Source: SAR324 cluster bacterium JCVI-SC AAA005 (GTDB taxonomy: Bacteria; SAR324; NAC60-12). Taken from it: DNA of 64,000 bases. The position numbers and the translations under genes are program-made. The stretch is taken from positions 43,424 to 107,423 of the forward strand of contig AGAU01000083.1 of NCBI GenBank assembly GCA_000224765.2, written 5' to 3'. A model generated the notes under the pieces. The model saw nothing but the letters and a program-made list of their open reading frames with translations. It was not told the DNA's origin and ran no database searches. Below, in pieces: positions 17,290 to 25,122 of the stretch (position 1 is its first letter; each line of letters opens with the position of its first letter).

Positions 17290-18375
17290 TCACAAATGGG
17301 AAAATTTGTCAGGTGCAATAATCTGTTCTGTTCTCTTTAAGATATCAATGCCTTGTTGCTTGAGCCACCAGGGCAAATCAATTAGGACCCAGTTTTCAGC
17401 TAGCTTGTCTCCTTCTCTGCGATAAATATCAACAACTCTCATATCTGCTGCTCGATCACTCGCTGGGAGCCCCAAGAATCCTCCTACCGCTGTATTCGTC
17501 AAATTAGGCCATCCAAAAAAACCAGCATAGTTTCCTTCTGCAAACCTGCAAAAATGGCCATTGAAGCACTTACCTTGCAGTCCGGTTCGAAACGGGTATT
17601 GATGCTGTTCCTGGTAGCGTGGAATCGTGTAGGTAGCTCCAATTCCAGCGGGACCGTACCATGTCATGTCTTCGTGCCAGGTTCTAGCAAGGTACTCTGG
17701 TGGAGGCAGATCATCCCCAGAAATATTTAGTGCAGAAAGATCTGCCAACATTCGGTTGACCAAATCAAGGGTCTTTTTGGATTCTCCAGCATCTTGATCT
17801 TCGAACAGCAGCCCACTATGAGTGCGTGGTCCTGGGTACACAAAAGAAGCACCGGTTTGCAATGGGAGTGGTGAAATTCCTAACTGGTGCATCACCCCGA
17901 TCAGGTCACAAAAGAAAGCCCCTTGCACCAGCTGTCTTTCCTGAACACAAAAAAAATCGGCATAACGTAAAAAAACTAGCTTTCGTGAAGCTTTCATCCC
18001 TAGCCAGTCTTTATCCAGTAACCCCATCAGATGCCCCATACTAATCACCCAGTCGGTGTCATCAATCTCACTAGTTCCTGCCAAAAAAATATCCTGACGA
18101 CGTTGCACACTCGTCCATGAATTGAGAAAGGGAACCCAGAAGGCTTCTGCTACCGCTTCAGGCCCATCCCGTTCATTGAAAGGGTAGACACCATACCAGT
18201 GAAAATCAGGGGCCAGATGAGAGCTCAAGATCGATTTTACTGATTTTAAATTTGCCTGTTCAAGAGCAGTGTAGAAATTGAGAACACAGCGCTTTGAATG
18301 AGCATAGGATTTCATGTTTGTTATTCTGCAAAAGGATTGGAAACCCAAGTGATAGCTATTGATTGACACATTCAT
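17290..18375 (-). CDS. Protein with two SnoaL/NTF2-like domains
   Basis: 361 aa containing two related NTF2-fold halves. The first is about 25-165, with DFHWYGVYPFNERDGPEAV; the second about 205-350, with DMTWYGPAGIGATYTIPRY and WVLIDLPWWLKQQG. The D-(F/M)-x-W-Y-G motif in each half marks the duplication. NTF2/SnoaL proteins act as polyketide cyclases, small-molecule isomerases, hydrolases or binding proteins; ester-cyclase annotations are common for this double form. An internal ATG at residue 21 is an equally good start, since neither has a strong ribosome site. It lies between a PhyH oxygenase (same strand) and a divergent sulfotransferase, suggesting a small-molecule modification locus. 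Confidence 0.72.
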   Translation of the reverse strand: MNVSINSYHLGFQSFCRITNMKSYAHSKRCVLNFYTALEQANLKSVKSILSSHLAPDFHWYGVYPFNERDGPEAVAEAFWVPFLNSWTSVQRRQDIFLAGTSEIDDTDWVISMGHLMGLLDKDWLGMKASRKLVFLRYADFFCVQERQLVQGAFFCDLIGVMHQLGISPLPLQTGASFVYPGPRTHSGLLFEDQDAGESKKTLDLVNRMLADLSALNISGDDLPPPEYLARTWHEDMTWYGPAGIGATYTIPRYQEQHQYPFRTGLQGKCFNGHFCRFAEGNYAGFFGWPNLTNTAVGGFLGLPASDRAADMRVVDIYRREGDKLAENWVLIDLPWWLKQQGIDILKRTEQIIAPDKFSHL

Positions 18376-18399
18376 CTGAGGAATTTAAAGCCAATACAG

Positions 18400-19500
18400 T
18401 TGTCAACATTGATCTGGAAAAAATGGAAACCAAGATGCATGGACTACCATCAACTACCTAAAACATTCGATATTCAAACCATCTCAAACCACTGGTCAAA
18501 AATTATGGGTTCAGACAATCTGGGAAACCTCAGTCTGAATTATCAATCCATAATGTATGAAGGAGTTGTTTATCCGCCGTTTATCAAGCCAGAAGCTCTA
18601 GCTCAACTGAGAAAGCAGCACACCCTGCGATCTAACGATATTGTCATTGCAGCCTACCCAAAATGCGGAACCACTTGGATGCAACAGATCGTGCTCACTT
18701 TGCTGGCGGATGGGGATGGTTCAAAGGTGCGCCGACCAATGGACATGTCTCCTTGGCTAGAAGCATGGGTTTCTAGCCAAGGATTAGCAGCTTTTGAAGA
18801 GTGGCATCCTGAAAAGACCGGTTGGAACGGTCTTGAGAATTCCGGTGACCTAAACCCAAGCTGGTGTCCATCCAGACGAGTACTGAAAACCCACGCGCCT
18901 TCTCAACTGGCTCCTTGGGTTGGTGGAGCCGAGCATAATGGGATGAATGGCGCGCGGATCATTGTTGTTACACGCAACCCAAAAGATGTGGCTGTCAGCC
19001 ACTACTACCATACTACCGACTTGCCTCACATCTTCCAGTATAACGGCAGCTGGGATCATTTTCTGACAAACCTTTGGATTCCAGGCAAAGTAGAGTCTGG
19101 TTCCTTCTGGGAGTGGCACCAGTCCTGGTGGAACATCTATCAATCAGCTTCTGTTAATCTGTTATGGGTGAGCTACGAAGATCTCCTCCAGAAACCGAAA
19201 GAGCTATTTCGAAAAATTGCTGAATTTATTCAATTCAAGCCTACTTTGAAAGCTATGGAGGGAGTTTTGGAAGCTAGTAAATTTGAATCAATGAAGCAGA
19301 CTGCTGCTGAGGAAGATGCCAAGATGGTTGCAATTGGTAAGGCAGATCAGGTGAAAACAAATCACATCCGTCACGGGAAAAGTGGAGGTTGGTTGAAAGT
19401 TTTCACTAAAGATCAAAATGAACTGATGAATCGTTATCACATGAGTGAATGCGCAAGACTTTCTCTGCCTCCAAAACTTTTTCCTCAAATGAGGTTGTAG
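18400..19500 (+). CDS. PAPS-dependent sulfotransferase
   Basis: Cytosolic-type sulfotransferase. The 5'-phosphosulfate loop AAYPKCGTTWMQQI (about 85), the 3'-phosphate motif IVVTRNPKDVAVSHYYH (about 190) and the C-terminal RHGKSGGWLKVFTKDQNE (the R-K-G-x-x-G-D-W region) are all present. The catalytic His candidate lies in VLKTHAPSQL. It transfers sulfate from PAPS to a hydroxyl or amine acceptor. The longest frame begins with TTG at 18400. ATG at 18439 and ATG at 18505 are alternatives, and the conserved core starts after both. Divergent from the NTF2-like gene. Bacterial members sulfate sterol-like lipids, phenols or secondary metabolites; the acceptor is not predictable. Confidence 0.87.
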   Translation: MSTLIWKKWKPRCMDYHQLPKTFDIQTISNHWSKIMGSDNLGNLSLNYQSIMYEGVVYPPFIKPEALAQLRKQHTLRSNDIVIAAYPKCGTTWMQQIVLTLLADGDGSKVRRPMDMSPWLEAWVSSQGLAAFEEWHPEKTGWNGLENSGDLNPSWCPSRRVLKTHAPSQLAPWVGGAEHNGMNGARIIVVTRNPKDVAVSHYYHTTDLPHIFQYNGSWDHFLTNLWIPGKVESGSFWEWHQSWWNIYQSASVNLLWVSYEDLLQKPKELFRKIAEFIQFKPTLKAMEGVLEASKFESMKQTAAEEDAKMVAIGKADQVKTNHIRHGKSGGWLKVFTKDQNELMNRYHMSECARLSLPPKLFPQMRL

Positions 19501-19541
19501 AGTAAAGTCTTTTCCTTACACCGAAATCTAACTCAAACTAC

Positions 19542-20030
19542 TTAAAGGACTTCACACCCTAGCATTTTTGGATCCTCAAAGATAGTCCCAACTAAGAAGG
19601 CTTCTTCCAAGTTAGCTTCGTTCAGAATCGCTTCACTGAAGTCTGTTCTCGTCAAGTTAGCATCCCGCAAGTTCGCTCCGATCAAATTCGCCTCATTTAG
19701 GAGGGCACCTGTTAAATTGGCACCGCACAGATTGGCTTCATGATAAATCCAATCGGCGCAGAGTTCACCGCCCATCATGTATTAATGACGGAAGATGCCG
19801 ACCCACAAATTTACCTCTGACAAGTTTGCCCCACTCAGATTGGCATTGCACAAATTGGCTCCTCTGAGGTTGGCATTTCTGAGATCTACGCCACTTAGGT
19901 TCGCCCCACTCAGATTGGCGGCCAACAAATTCACACTCCGCAAATCTATTCCTCGCAAAACTGCATCCTGCAAGTTTCCCATGGTACGACTGCCAGTCAC
20001 CTTAAGTTTTTTCAAGTCATCTGGATTCAT
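19542..20030 (-). pseudogene. Pentapeptide-repeat gene split by an in-frame stop
   Basis: A single frame runs from ATG 20030 (ribosome site AGAGG just ahead) to 19542 but is cut by TAA at 19782-19784. The first part (82 aa) starts NPDDLKKLKVTGSR and carries A(N/D)L repeats such as LSGANLSGVDL. Two codons later an ATG-ATG pair opens the second part (78 aa), again made of repeats ([26 protein letters not shown]), ending near KMLGCEVL. The N-terminus matches the locus at 44905-45291, with DLKKL and then LRGIDL, but lacks its Cys. A nonsense mutation is the simplest reading. Reinitiation from the internal ATG could still make two short solenoids. Confidence 0.7.
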
Positions 20031-20273
20031 TCCTGCCTCTGAAAGCTGATTAGTAAGTCATGGCTCAGATAACACTGGATTCTACAGCAATTTTTCAAAC
20101 CGACGATTGTGTTGCGTGCTTTCAATATAGGCTATCAGAAGGAAAAATCAGAGGAGATACAGGGGAGCAGACTGAAGGAAAATGTCTCAAAAGTGAAGTA
20201 TTGACTAAGGAGAGACTCTGGTGTGTTGGGTCTCTAACAGTCTATGTCTTTTTGGAAATCTTTGGCCATCTGC

Positions 20274-20849
20274 TTATTCCTTGTAGAAGCCAATCGCATC
20301 TTCACCAAGCTGTATACCTAAGCCATTGAGAGTTCGGTTGGAGTAACAAAAGTAGGCACAAACTTGGTTAACTTCCAGAATTTCTCCATCAGAAGCTCCC
20401 GCTTCACGTGCATCCAGTAGATCTTGCTCACTTACTTTTCCAGGTGAGAGAGTCAACTTGCCGGTGTAGTAGATCAACGCTAGTTCCTTACCGGAGAAAG
20501 CTTTCTCCGGTGCCTGATCACGGAGTGCTTCTTCAATCGCCTTGGAACGCTGAGGATCTTCCAACAGGCGCTGCATGTTGGCAAAGTGGTGGGTGTAGCT
20601 ATAGACACATTCGTTGAGTAGGCTGGTATATACACCAACAGCCTCAAGAAACCAAAGGGGCAAACTGTTTTCAGAATGGTGCAGAACACTCCGATAGAGT
20701 TTGAGATGCCCTACCATAGTGTGAGGACGCAGACTGTGAGCCCGCATCACGTTGTCAACAGTCCCACTGGGGGTCTTCGCAAGCTCGTAGGCATCCTTGA
20801 CAGACCCTGTCGCTTCCTCCAGAGGAACCATATGAATCCATGCACTCAT
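20274..20849 (-). CDS. AhpD/carboxymuconolactone-decarboxylase-like protein (peroxidase-related)
   Basis: 191 aa, length and pattern of the uncharacterised peroxidase-related branch of the AhpD-like fold. An N-terminal IHMVPLEEATG, RAHSLRPHTMVGHLKLY and the active-site helix NECVYSYTHHF are seen. The family motif is C-x-x-C-x-x-x-H; here the second position reads Ser (CVYS), so the disulfide-forming Cys pair is missing while the His is kept. This may make it a non-redox or one-Cys variant. It is the last gene of a seven-gene operon (9 bases after the HD-domain gene) with ABC uptake and two oxygenases, so it probably handles a product or peroxide by-product of that pathway. Confidence 0.78.
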   Translation of the reverse strand: MSAWIHMVPLEEATGSVKDAYELAKTPSGTVDNVMRAHSLRPHTMVGHLKLYRSVLHHSENSLPLWFLEAVGVYTSLLNECVYSYTHHFANMQRLLEDPQRSKAIEEALRDQAPEKAFSGKELALIYYTGKLTLSPGKVSEQDLLDAREAGASDGEILEVNQVCAYFCYSNRTLNGLGIQLGEDAIGFYKE

Positions 20850-20858
20850 TGAGGTGAC

Positions 20859-21545
20859 TCAGTAATGGAGCTTGACACCCTTAGAAAGGCGAGTGAAGAC
20901 TCGATAAACCATTGGCTCAAAGAACTCTAAGGGAGCAGTTTCGTGTTGGGTCTGGATGGCAGTCTGATCATAACGGGCGACCCAATCTGCAGTGTATTCA
21001 AAATAGGGATGCCCTCGATAACTCTCACGTGCATTAGTATCCAGTAGCAAATTTCCACTGGCATGATGGTCGAGAAACAAGGCGTGGTGTCGAAGCATCC
21101 AGAGATTCTTTTCAGAAATGTAATTAGCGAGTAACGTTGCTGAGAATTCACCATGATTATCAGGACAGACGATGAAGCCCAAATCATGAAATAATCCACA
21201 GACAATCGTTTCTTCGTCTGCTCCATCCTGATACAGCATCGTTGCACACTGCAGACAGTGGCGATAATTGTTTACACGGAATCCATAACTAGGAGAGTCT
21301 TTGGAAGCGGCAAGCATGTCCAAAGCCTGTCTTGCCTGCTGTTCTTGGTTGTAACGAGCTCGGTATAGATTCAGACTATTCCATTCCCCTGGGGTCAACT
21401 CTTCCATGGCAGTTCGACTCTCTGACAAATGCTCGTAAGCTGGTAAAACTTGGGAAGGTTGATGCAAGAGTCCGTCTGATTGCAGAAAACTCACATTCTT
21501 AGGAATACTTGAAAAATCTAGAAATTCATCGAATTTCGGTTCCAT
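20859..21545 (-). CDS. HD-domain oxygenase-like protein related to PhnZ/TmpB
   Basis: 228 aa from ATG 21545 with GGAG just ahead (a TTG at 21554 is the longer option). The diiron HD ligand set can be read in order: His in NNYRHCLQCA, His-Asp in GLFHDLGF, His in NHGEFSA, His in LRHHALF and Asp in ARYDQTA. That matches the six-ligand pattern of the mixed-valent diiron oxygenases PhnZ and TmpB (organophosphonate C-P cleavage) and of inositol oxygenase. The upstream active-site Tyr is kept (SYGFRV), but the residue aligned with the PhnZ substrate-binding Glu is Arg, so the substrate probably differs. It lies 27 bases or so downstream of the ABC ATPase and 9 bases before the AhpD-like gene. Confidence 0.75.
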   Translation of the reverse strand: MEPKFDEFLDFSSIPKNVSFLQSDGLLHQPSQVLPAYEHLSESRTAMEELTPGEWNSLNLYRARYNQEQQARQALDMLAASKDSPSYGFRVNNYRHCLQCATMLYQDGADEETIVCGLFHDLGFIVCPDNHGEFSATLLANYISEKNLWMLRHHALFLDHHASGNLLLDTNARESYRGHPYFEYTADWVARYDQTAIQTQHETAPLEFFEPMVYRVFTRLSKGVKLHY

Positions 21546-21581
21546 AGTCTCCAAAACAAAATCGAATTGTAAAAATTCAAC

Positions 21582-22334
21582 TCAGTGTGAAAGGATCTGA
21601 CTCAGAAACAGCTTAGTCCTCTCGTGTTCTGGTTCTGAAAAAAACTGGGCTGGTGGCGACCGCTCAATAATCCGCCCTTCATCCATAAACACCATCTGAT
21701 GTGCCACTGTGCGAGCAAAACCCATTTCGTGAGTGACACAAATCATCGTCATACCACTCTCGGCAAGATCGATCATCACGTCGAGTACTTCCTTGATCAT
21801 CTCTGGATCAAGAGCAGAGGTCGGTTCATCAAAAAGCATGATCCGCGGCTGCATGCAGAGGGATCGGGCAATCGCTACCCTTTGCTGCTGCCCTCCGGAG
21901 AGTGATCCCGGATATTTAGCGGCTTGCTCTGGAATTCGAACCCGCTGCAGATATTCCATCGCCAAGGCCTCGGCATCTTTTTTACTATGACCGCGAACTT
22001 TCACAGGACCCAGCGCGCAGTTTTCCAGCACCGTCAAATGAGGAAAGAGATTGAACTGCTGGAAGACCATTCCTACTTCGCTACGAACCTTGTTGATGTG
22101 CTGAGTATCCTGATCCAGCTCAATACCATCAACAATAATCCGTCCCTCTTGGTGCTCCTCCAACCGATTGATACAACGAATCAGTGTAGACTTGCCAGAG
22201 CCAGAAGGTCCGCAGACAACAACCCGCTCTCCAGAGAAAACTCGCAAACTAACATCTTTGAGTACCTGAAAGTCACCAAACCACTTACTGACCCCAGACA
22301 TCTCTATGATTGGATTTGAAATATTCTCCTTCAT
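21582..22334 (-). CDS. Polar amino-acid-type ABC transporter ATP-binding protein
   Basis: 250 aa, GlnQ/ArtP-like. Walker A GPSGSGKST, Q-loop MVFQQFNLFPHL, signature LSGGQQQR, Walker B IMLFDEPTSALDPEM and switch His in VTHEMGFAR are all canonical. It energises uptake by two permeases and a binding protein encoded just upstream (20-base gap to the nearest permease). This PAAT family imports amino acids and small zwitterions such as ectoine or opines. The true substrate is more likely set by the binding protein and by the oxygenases in the same operon. Confidence 0.92.
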   Translation of the reverse strand: MKENISNPIIEMSGVSKWFGDFQVLKDVSLRVFSGERVVVCGPSGSGKSTLIRCINRLEEHQEGRIIVDGIELDQDTQHINKVRSEVGMVFQQFNLFPHLTVLENCALGPVKVRGHSKKDAEALAMEYLQRVRIPEQAAKYPGSLSGGQQQRVAIARSLCMQPRIMLFDEPTSALDPEMIKEVLDVMIDLAESGMTMICVTHEMGFARTVAHQMVFMDEGRIIERSPPAQFFSEPEHERTKLFLSQILSH

Positions 22335-22354
22335 GTCGTCGTGAACCCCTAGTT

Positions 22355-23245
22355 CTAAATACGCGATGAGTCAAGTTTCATTTCAAGACGACGAAAGATC
22401 AGTGCGCAGGAGTAGCACAAAACAAAGTAAACCCCAGCTACAAAAACCCAAACCTCAAAGACACGTTGTGTAGAATTGGCCACTTCCAGCGTCAAAAAAG
22501 TGAGCTCCTGGATGGAAATCAATGAGACAATCGAAGAATCCTTGATCAGGATGATAAACTGACCTGCTAAGGGAGGGATTACACGTTGAACGGCCTGGGG
22601 TAGGACAACGTAGCGCATCTGTTGCCAACGACTCAGTCCAATGCTCATCGCAGCCTCTCGTTGGCCAGATGAGATGGATTGAATCCCAGAGCGTACAATC
22701 TCTGTGATGTAGGCTGCTTCAAAGAGAGCGAGACAGAAAATTCCTGAAAAAGTATTTGAGAGCAAAGAAACCGGACCAAAGAGAAGCTCCACAACACTTT
22801 GACCGGTTGGACCCAGTCTTTGATCAAGGGTATCTAGACCCAGTAGTGGGATGATCTGGCTACTGATGAAGAAGTAAAAGACGAAGATGAAAACGATGGG
22901 AGGAACATTACGAATCAACTCAACGTAGAGTCGACTGAAAGCCTTAGGAAAAAGCCGGCGGCTGGTTCGCATCATACCAGTGACGAAGCCGATCAATGTC
23001 GCCAGGATGATGCTCCAGAAGGCCAACCGAAGTGTTGTCAGCAAGCCCTTAACCAAGAGATTTGGCAGCAGTGATTGAGTTTCTTCGTCCCAGCGGAACA
23101 AGTAACCAGGTAGGAAACCCCAGTCCCATTGGTAAACCAAGACAGTGTCAACCCGATAGCCGATGAAGCCAAAGAAACCAATAATTCCTAACAGGACAAC
23201 TGAGTCTACCCAAGACCAGCGATAGCGCAAGGTAGATCGAGACAT
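22355..23245 (-). CDS. Polar amino-acid-type ABC transporter permease
   Basis: 296 aa inner-membrane permease of the HisMQ/GlnP family. A first membrane segment near residue 15-35 is followed by about 60 periplasmic residues, then LLTTLRLAFWSIILATLIGF and further helices. The cytoplasmic EAA loop that docks the ATPase reads EAAMSIGLSRWQQMRYVVLPQA. It is one of a two-permease pair (partner at 24307-25122) that flanks the binding-protein gene. The long N-terminal extension with a periplasmic loop is typical of the AapQ/BztB-type permeases. Confidence 0.9.
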   Translation of the reverse strand: MSRSTLRYRWSWVDSVVLLGIIGFFGFIGYRVDTVLVYQWDWGFLPGYLFRWDEETQSLLPNLLVKGLLTTLRLAFWSIILATLIGFVTGMMRTSRRLFPKAFSRLYVELIRNVPPIVFIFVFYFFISSQIIPLLGLDTLDQRLGPTGQSVVELLFGPVSLLSNTFSGIFCLALFEAAYITEIVRSGIQSISSGQREAAMSIGLSRWQQMRYVVLPQAVQRVIPPLAGQFIILIKDSSIVSLISIQELTFLTLEVANSTQRVFEVWVFVAGVYFVLCYSCALIFRRLEMKLDSSRI

Positions 23246-23259
23246 ATGATAACACTACC

Positions 23260-23294
23260 GGTTGGAGAAGTTCCCATTGGAATCTTCTCCAACC
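23260..23294 (-). promoter_or_regulatory. Intercistronic hairpin after the binding-protein gene
   Basis: Perfect 11-bp inverted repeat (23260-23270 with 23284-23294) around a 13-base loop that can pair a little further, lying between the binding-protein stop and the downstream permease start. There is no T-run. Such hairpins after binding-protein genes commonly stabilise the upstream message and raise its level over the permeases, as in malE-malF. The role here is inferred. Confidence 0.55.
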
Positions 23295-23307
23295 AGAAAT
23301 TGAAGAA

Positions 23308-24150
23308 TTACTGCTGATCGACCTGATCTGCCCAGTCCATTGTCTTAAACCAATAGTGATGGCGCTTTTCGAGCCATCCGTTGCTGGTGTTGATCATGAT
23401 CCAGTTGGAGAAGAAATTCAGCGCATCCGGATCACCTTTGCGGATCCCAAATGCCTCGTCCCCCCGGGATAGATTTTCCGTTGTCGGCATGTAGAGCGCA
23501 TCTGAATACCGGTAAGTGAAACTGACAGGCTTTGGGTGACTCGAAAGAGTTGCATGAGCATTACCATTCACGACCTCTTGGAACGCCATCGTATCATCAT
23601 CAAACTGACGAACTTTAGCTTTTGGCCATATTTTTGCGACTGCATCCGTACAGGGAGTAACCCCACGACGACAAACAAAGATCACATCTGAGCGATTAAA
23701 TCCTTCTGGCCAAGCAAAATCACCAGCCAGTTTCTTACTAGCAGCAATTCCTAGCCCAGAATGGGCGTACGGTGCTGTGAAACTGATAGTCAGATTGCGT
23801 TGCGGGGTAACGCTCATTCCACCAATGATCGCATCAAATTTTCCAGCAATCAGTGCGGGAATGATACCGGACCACTGTGTGGGTACAAACTCAATGTCAA
23901 CACCCATGTCTTCGGCAACCTTCTTTGCAACATCAATCTCAAAACCGATCAATTCACCCTGCTTGTTGCGCATAGCCCAGGGCACAAAGGTTGACATGCC
24001 AACCATTAACTTGCCTCGCTTCTTGATTGTCTCGATGACACTTTCAGAGGTCAGTTGTTGTTGAGTCTCCCCAGCCAAAGCACTTGTGTATGCGGGAAGT
24101 ATCAGCAACAGACCTAGCAGGAGGGTTAGCGAAGTTTTGATGACTTTCAT
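23308..24150 (-). CDS. ABC transporter substrate-binding protein (amino-acid type, family 3)
   Basis: 280 aa from ATG 24150, chosen because AGAGG lies 5 bases ahead and the signal peptide MKVIKTSLTLLLGLLLILPA starts there. The open frame extends upstream without signal character. The mature protein has the family 3 hallmarks: IKKRGKLMVGMSTFVPW, GELIGFEIDVAKKVAEDMG, FDAIIGGMSVTPQRNLTISF and the C-terminal aromatic-rich WLEKRHHYWF. A two-lobe periplasmic protein binding an amino-acid-like ligand. Flanked by two permease genes, with hairpins on both sides (23260-23294 and 24243-24269), which suggests its expression is set separately from the membrane parts. Confidence 0.9.
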   Translation of the reverse strand: MKVIKTSLTLLLGLLLILPAYTSALAGETQQQLTSESVIETIKKRGKLMVGMSTFVPWAMRNKQGELIGFEIDVAKKVAEDMGVDIEFVPTQWSGIIPALIAGKFDAIIGGMSVTPQRNLTISFTAPYAHSGLGIAASKKLAGDFAWPEGFNRSDVIFVCRRGVTPCTDAVAKIWPKAKVRQFDDDTMAFQEVVNGNAHATLSSHPKPVSFTYRYSDALYMPTTENLSRGDEAFGIRKGDPDALNFFSNWIMINTSNGWLEKRHHYWFKTMDWADQVDQQ

Positions 24151-24242
24151 ACGTCCTCTTTTCAGAAAGATTTGTTGACCCGTTGTCAAGAAACCAGACA
24201 ACGAATTTGGAGATAGGCTACTCTCCCCGGGAAGCCTGCTAT

Positions 24243-24269
24243 AAAAACGCTTTCGCCAGTTGCGAAAGC
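24243..24269 (-). terminator. Terminator or attenuator between permease and binding-protein genes
   Basis: On the minus strand a perfect 8-bp stem (24269-24262 with 24256-24249) and a 5-base loop are followed by G and five T (24247-24243). It lies within the operon, about 40 bases after the first permease gene and 95 before the binding-protein start. It would reduce read-through or mark a second transcription unit beginning with the binding protein. Confidence 0.6.
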
Positions 24270-24306
24270 TCAACAGGAAACTTGTCAAACTCCAAGTCTC
24301 CTGGGT

Positions 24307-25122
24307 TCAGTGACGGCCGCGAACTTTCCATTCAAGAATGCTCACCAACAGAGAAAGCGCTATCGTGATACCTAGATACATCGCAGCTACTGTTAGCCAA
24401 ATCTCAAAGCTCATGAAGGTGTCTGCGATGATGTCCAGTCCCTGTGTCGTCAAATCAAAGACAGCAATCACGCTGACAATCGCTGAATGTTTGATCAGGT
24501 TGATCAAAACCCCTGTCAACGGCGGCAACATCAATGGTACCGCTTGTGGCAGTATAATGTATCGATAGATGTTCCAGCGGGATAGTCCAATGCTGGTACC
24601 AGCCTCCCATTGTCCTCTTTGCACACTCAGGATACCCGCTCGGATGATTTCTGAAGCGAAGGTTCCCTCGAAAAAAGATATGCAGAGAACTCCAACCCAG
24701 AATCTGGGAATTTCAAGAATCGGAGCAAAGACAAAGTAGAAAACATACATCTGCACAAGCAACGGCGTGTTACGAATTGCTTCCAGATAGACTTGTGCAA
24801 CCACATTCCCTATCCAGGATTGGGACATGCGTAACATTGCGGTCGTTAATCCAATCAGCAAAGTAATAATGATTCCGTAGAGCCCAATCTCCAAGGTTAC
24901 GAAAAGACCATCCATCAGAGGCCCCCAGATCAACTCGCCGTCAATAACCTTCCAAAAATACTTGGGAAGTCGGTACCACTGCCAGTTGTATCCCATCTGG
25001 GCAGCACCATTGAGCGTAAACCAGATCAGAGCACCGAAGAATATAACTAACTGACTGACATCCAACCAACGAGAATTCCACCATTTGACAGGGCGGGAGG
25101 GCGGCTTGCAAAGTTCACTCAT
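24307..25122 (-). CDS. Polar amino-acid-type ABC transporter permease (first)
   Basis: 271 aa from ATG 25122, which overlaps the oxygenase stop by four bases (ATGA). The longer frame upstream merely lies over the oxygenase gene. A membrane segment (VSQLVIFFGALIWFTL), a periplasmic loop, then typical HisMQ-type helices follow, with the ATPase-docking loop EAGTSIGLSRWNIYRYIILPQA. Partner of the permease at 22355-23245. The overlap with the 2OG oxygenase gene ties transport and oxidation of the same compound together. Confidence 0.9.
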   Translation of the reverse strand: MSELCKPPSRPVKWWNSRWLDVSQLVIFFGALIWFTLNGAAQMGYNWQWYRLPKYFWKVIDGELIWGPLMDGLFVTLEIGLYGIIITLLIGLTTAMLRMSQSWIGNVVAQVYLEAIRNTPLLVQMYVFYFVFAPILEIPRFWVGVLCISFFEGTFASEIIRAGILSVQRGQWEAGTSIGLSRWNIYRYIILPQAVPLMLPPLTGVLINLIKHSAIVSVIAVFDLTTQGLDIIADTFMSFEIWLTVAAMYLGITIALSLLVSILEWKVRGRH

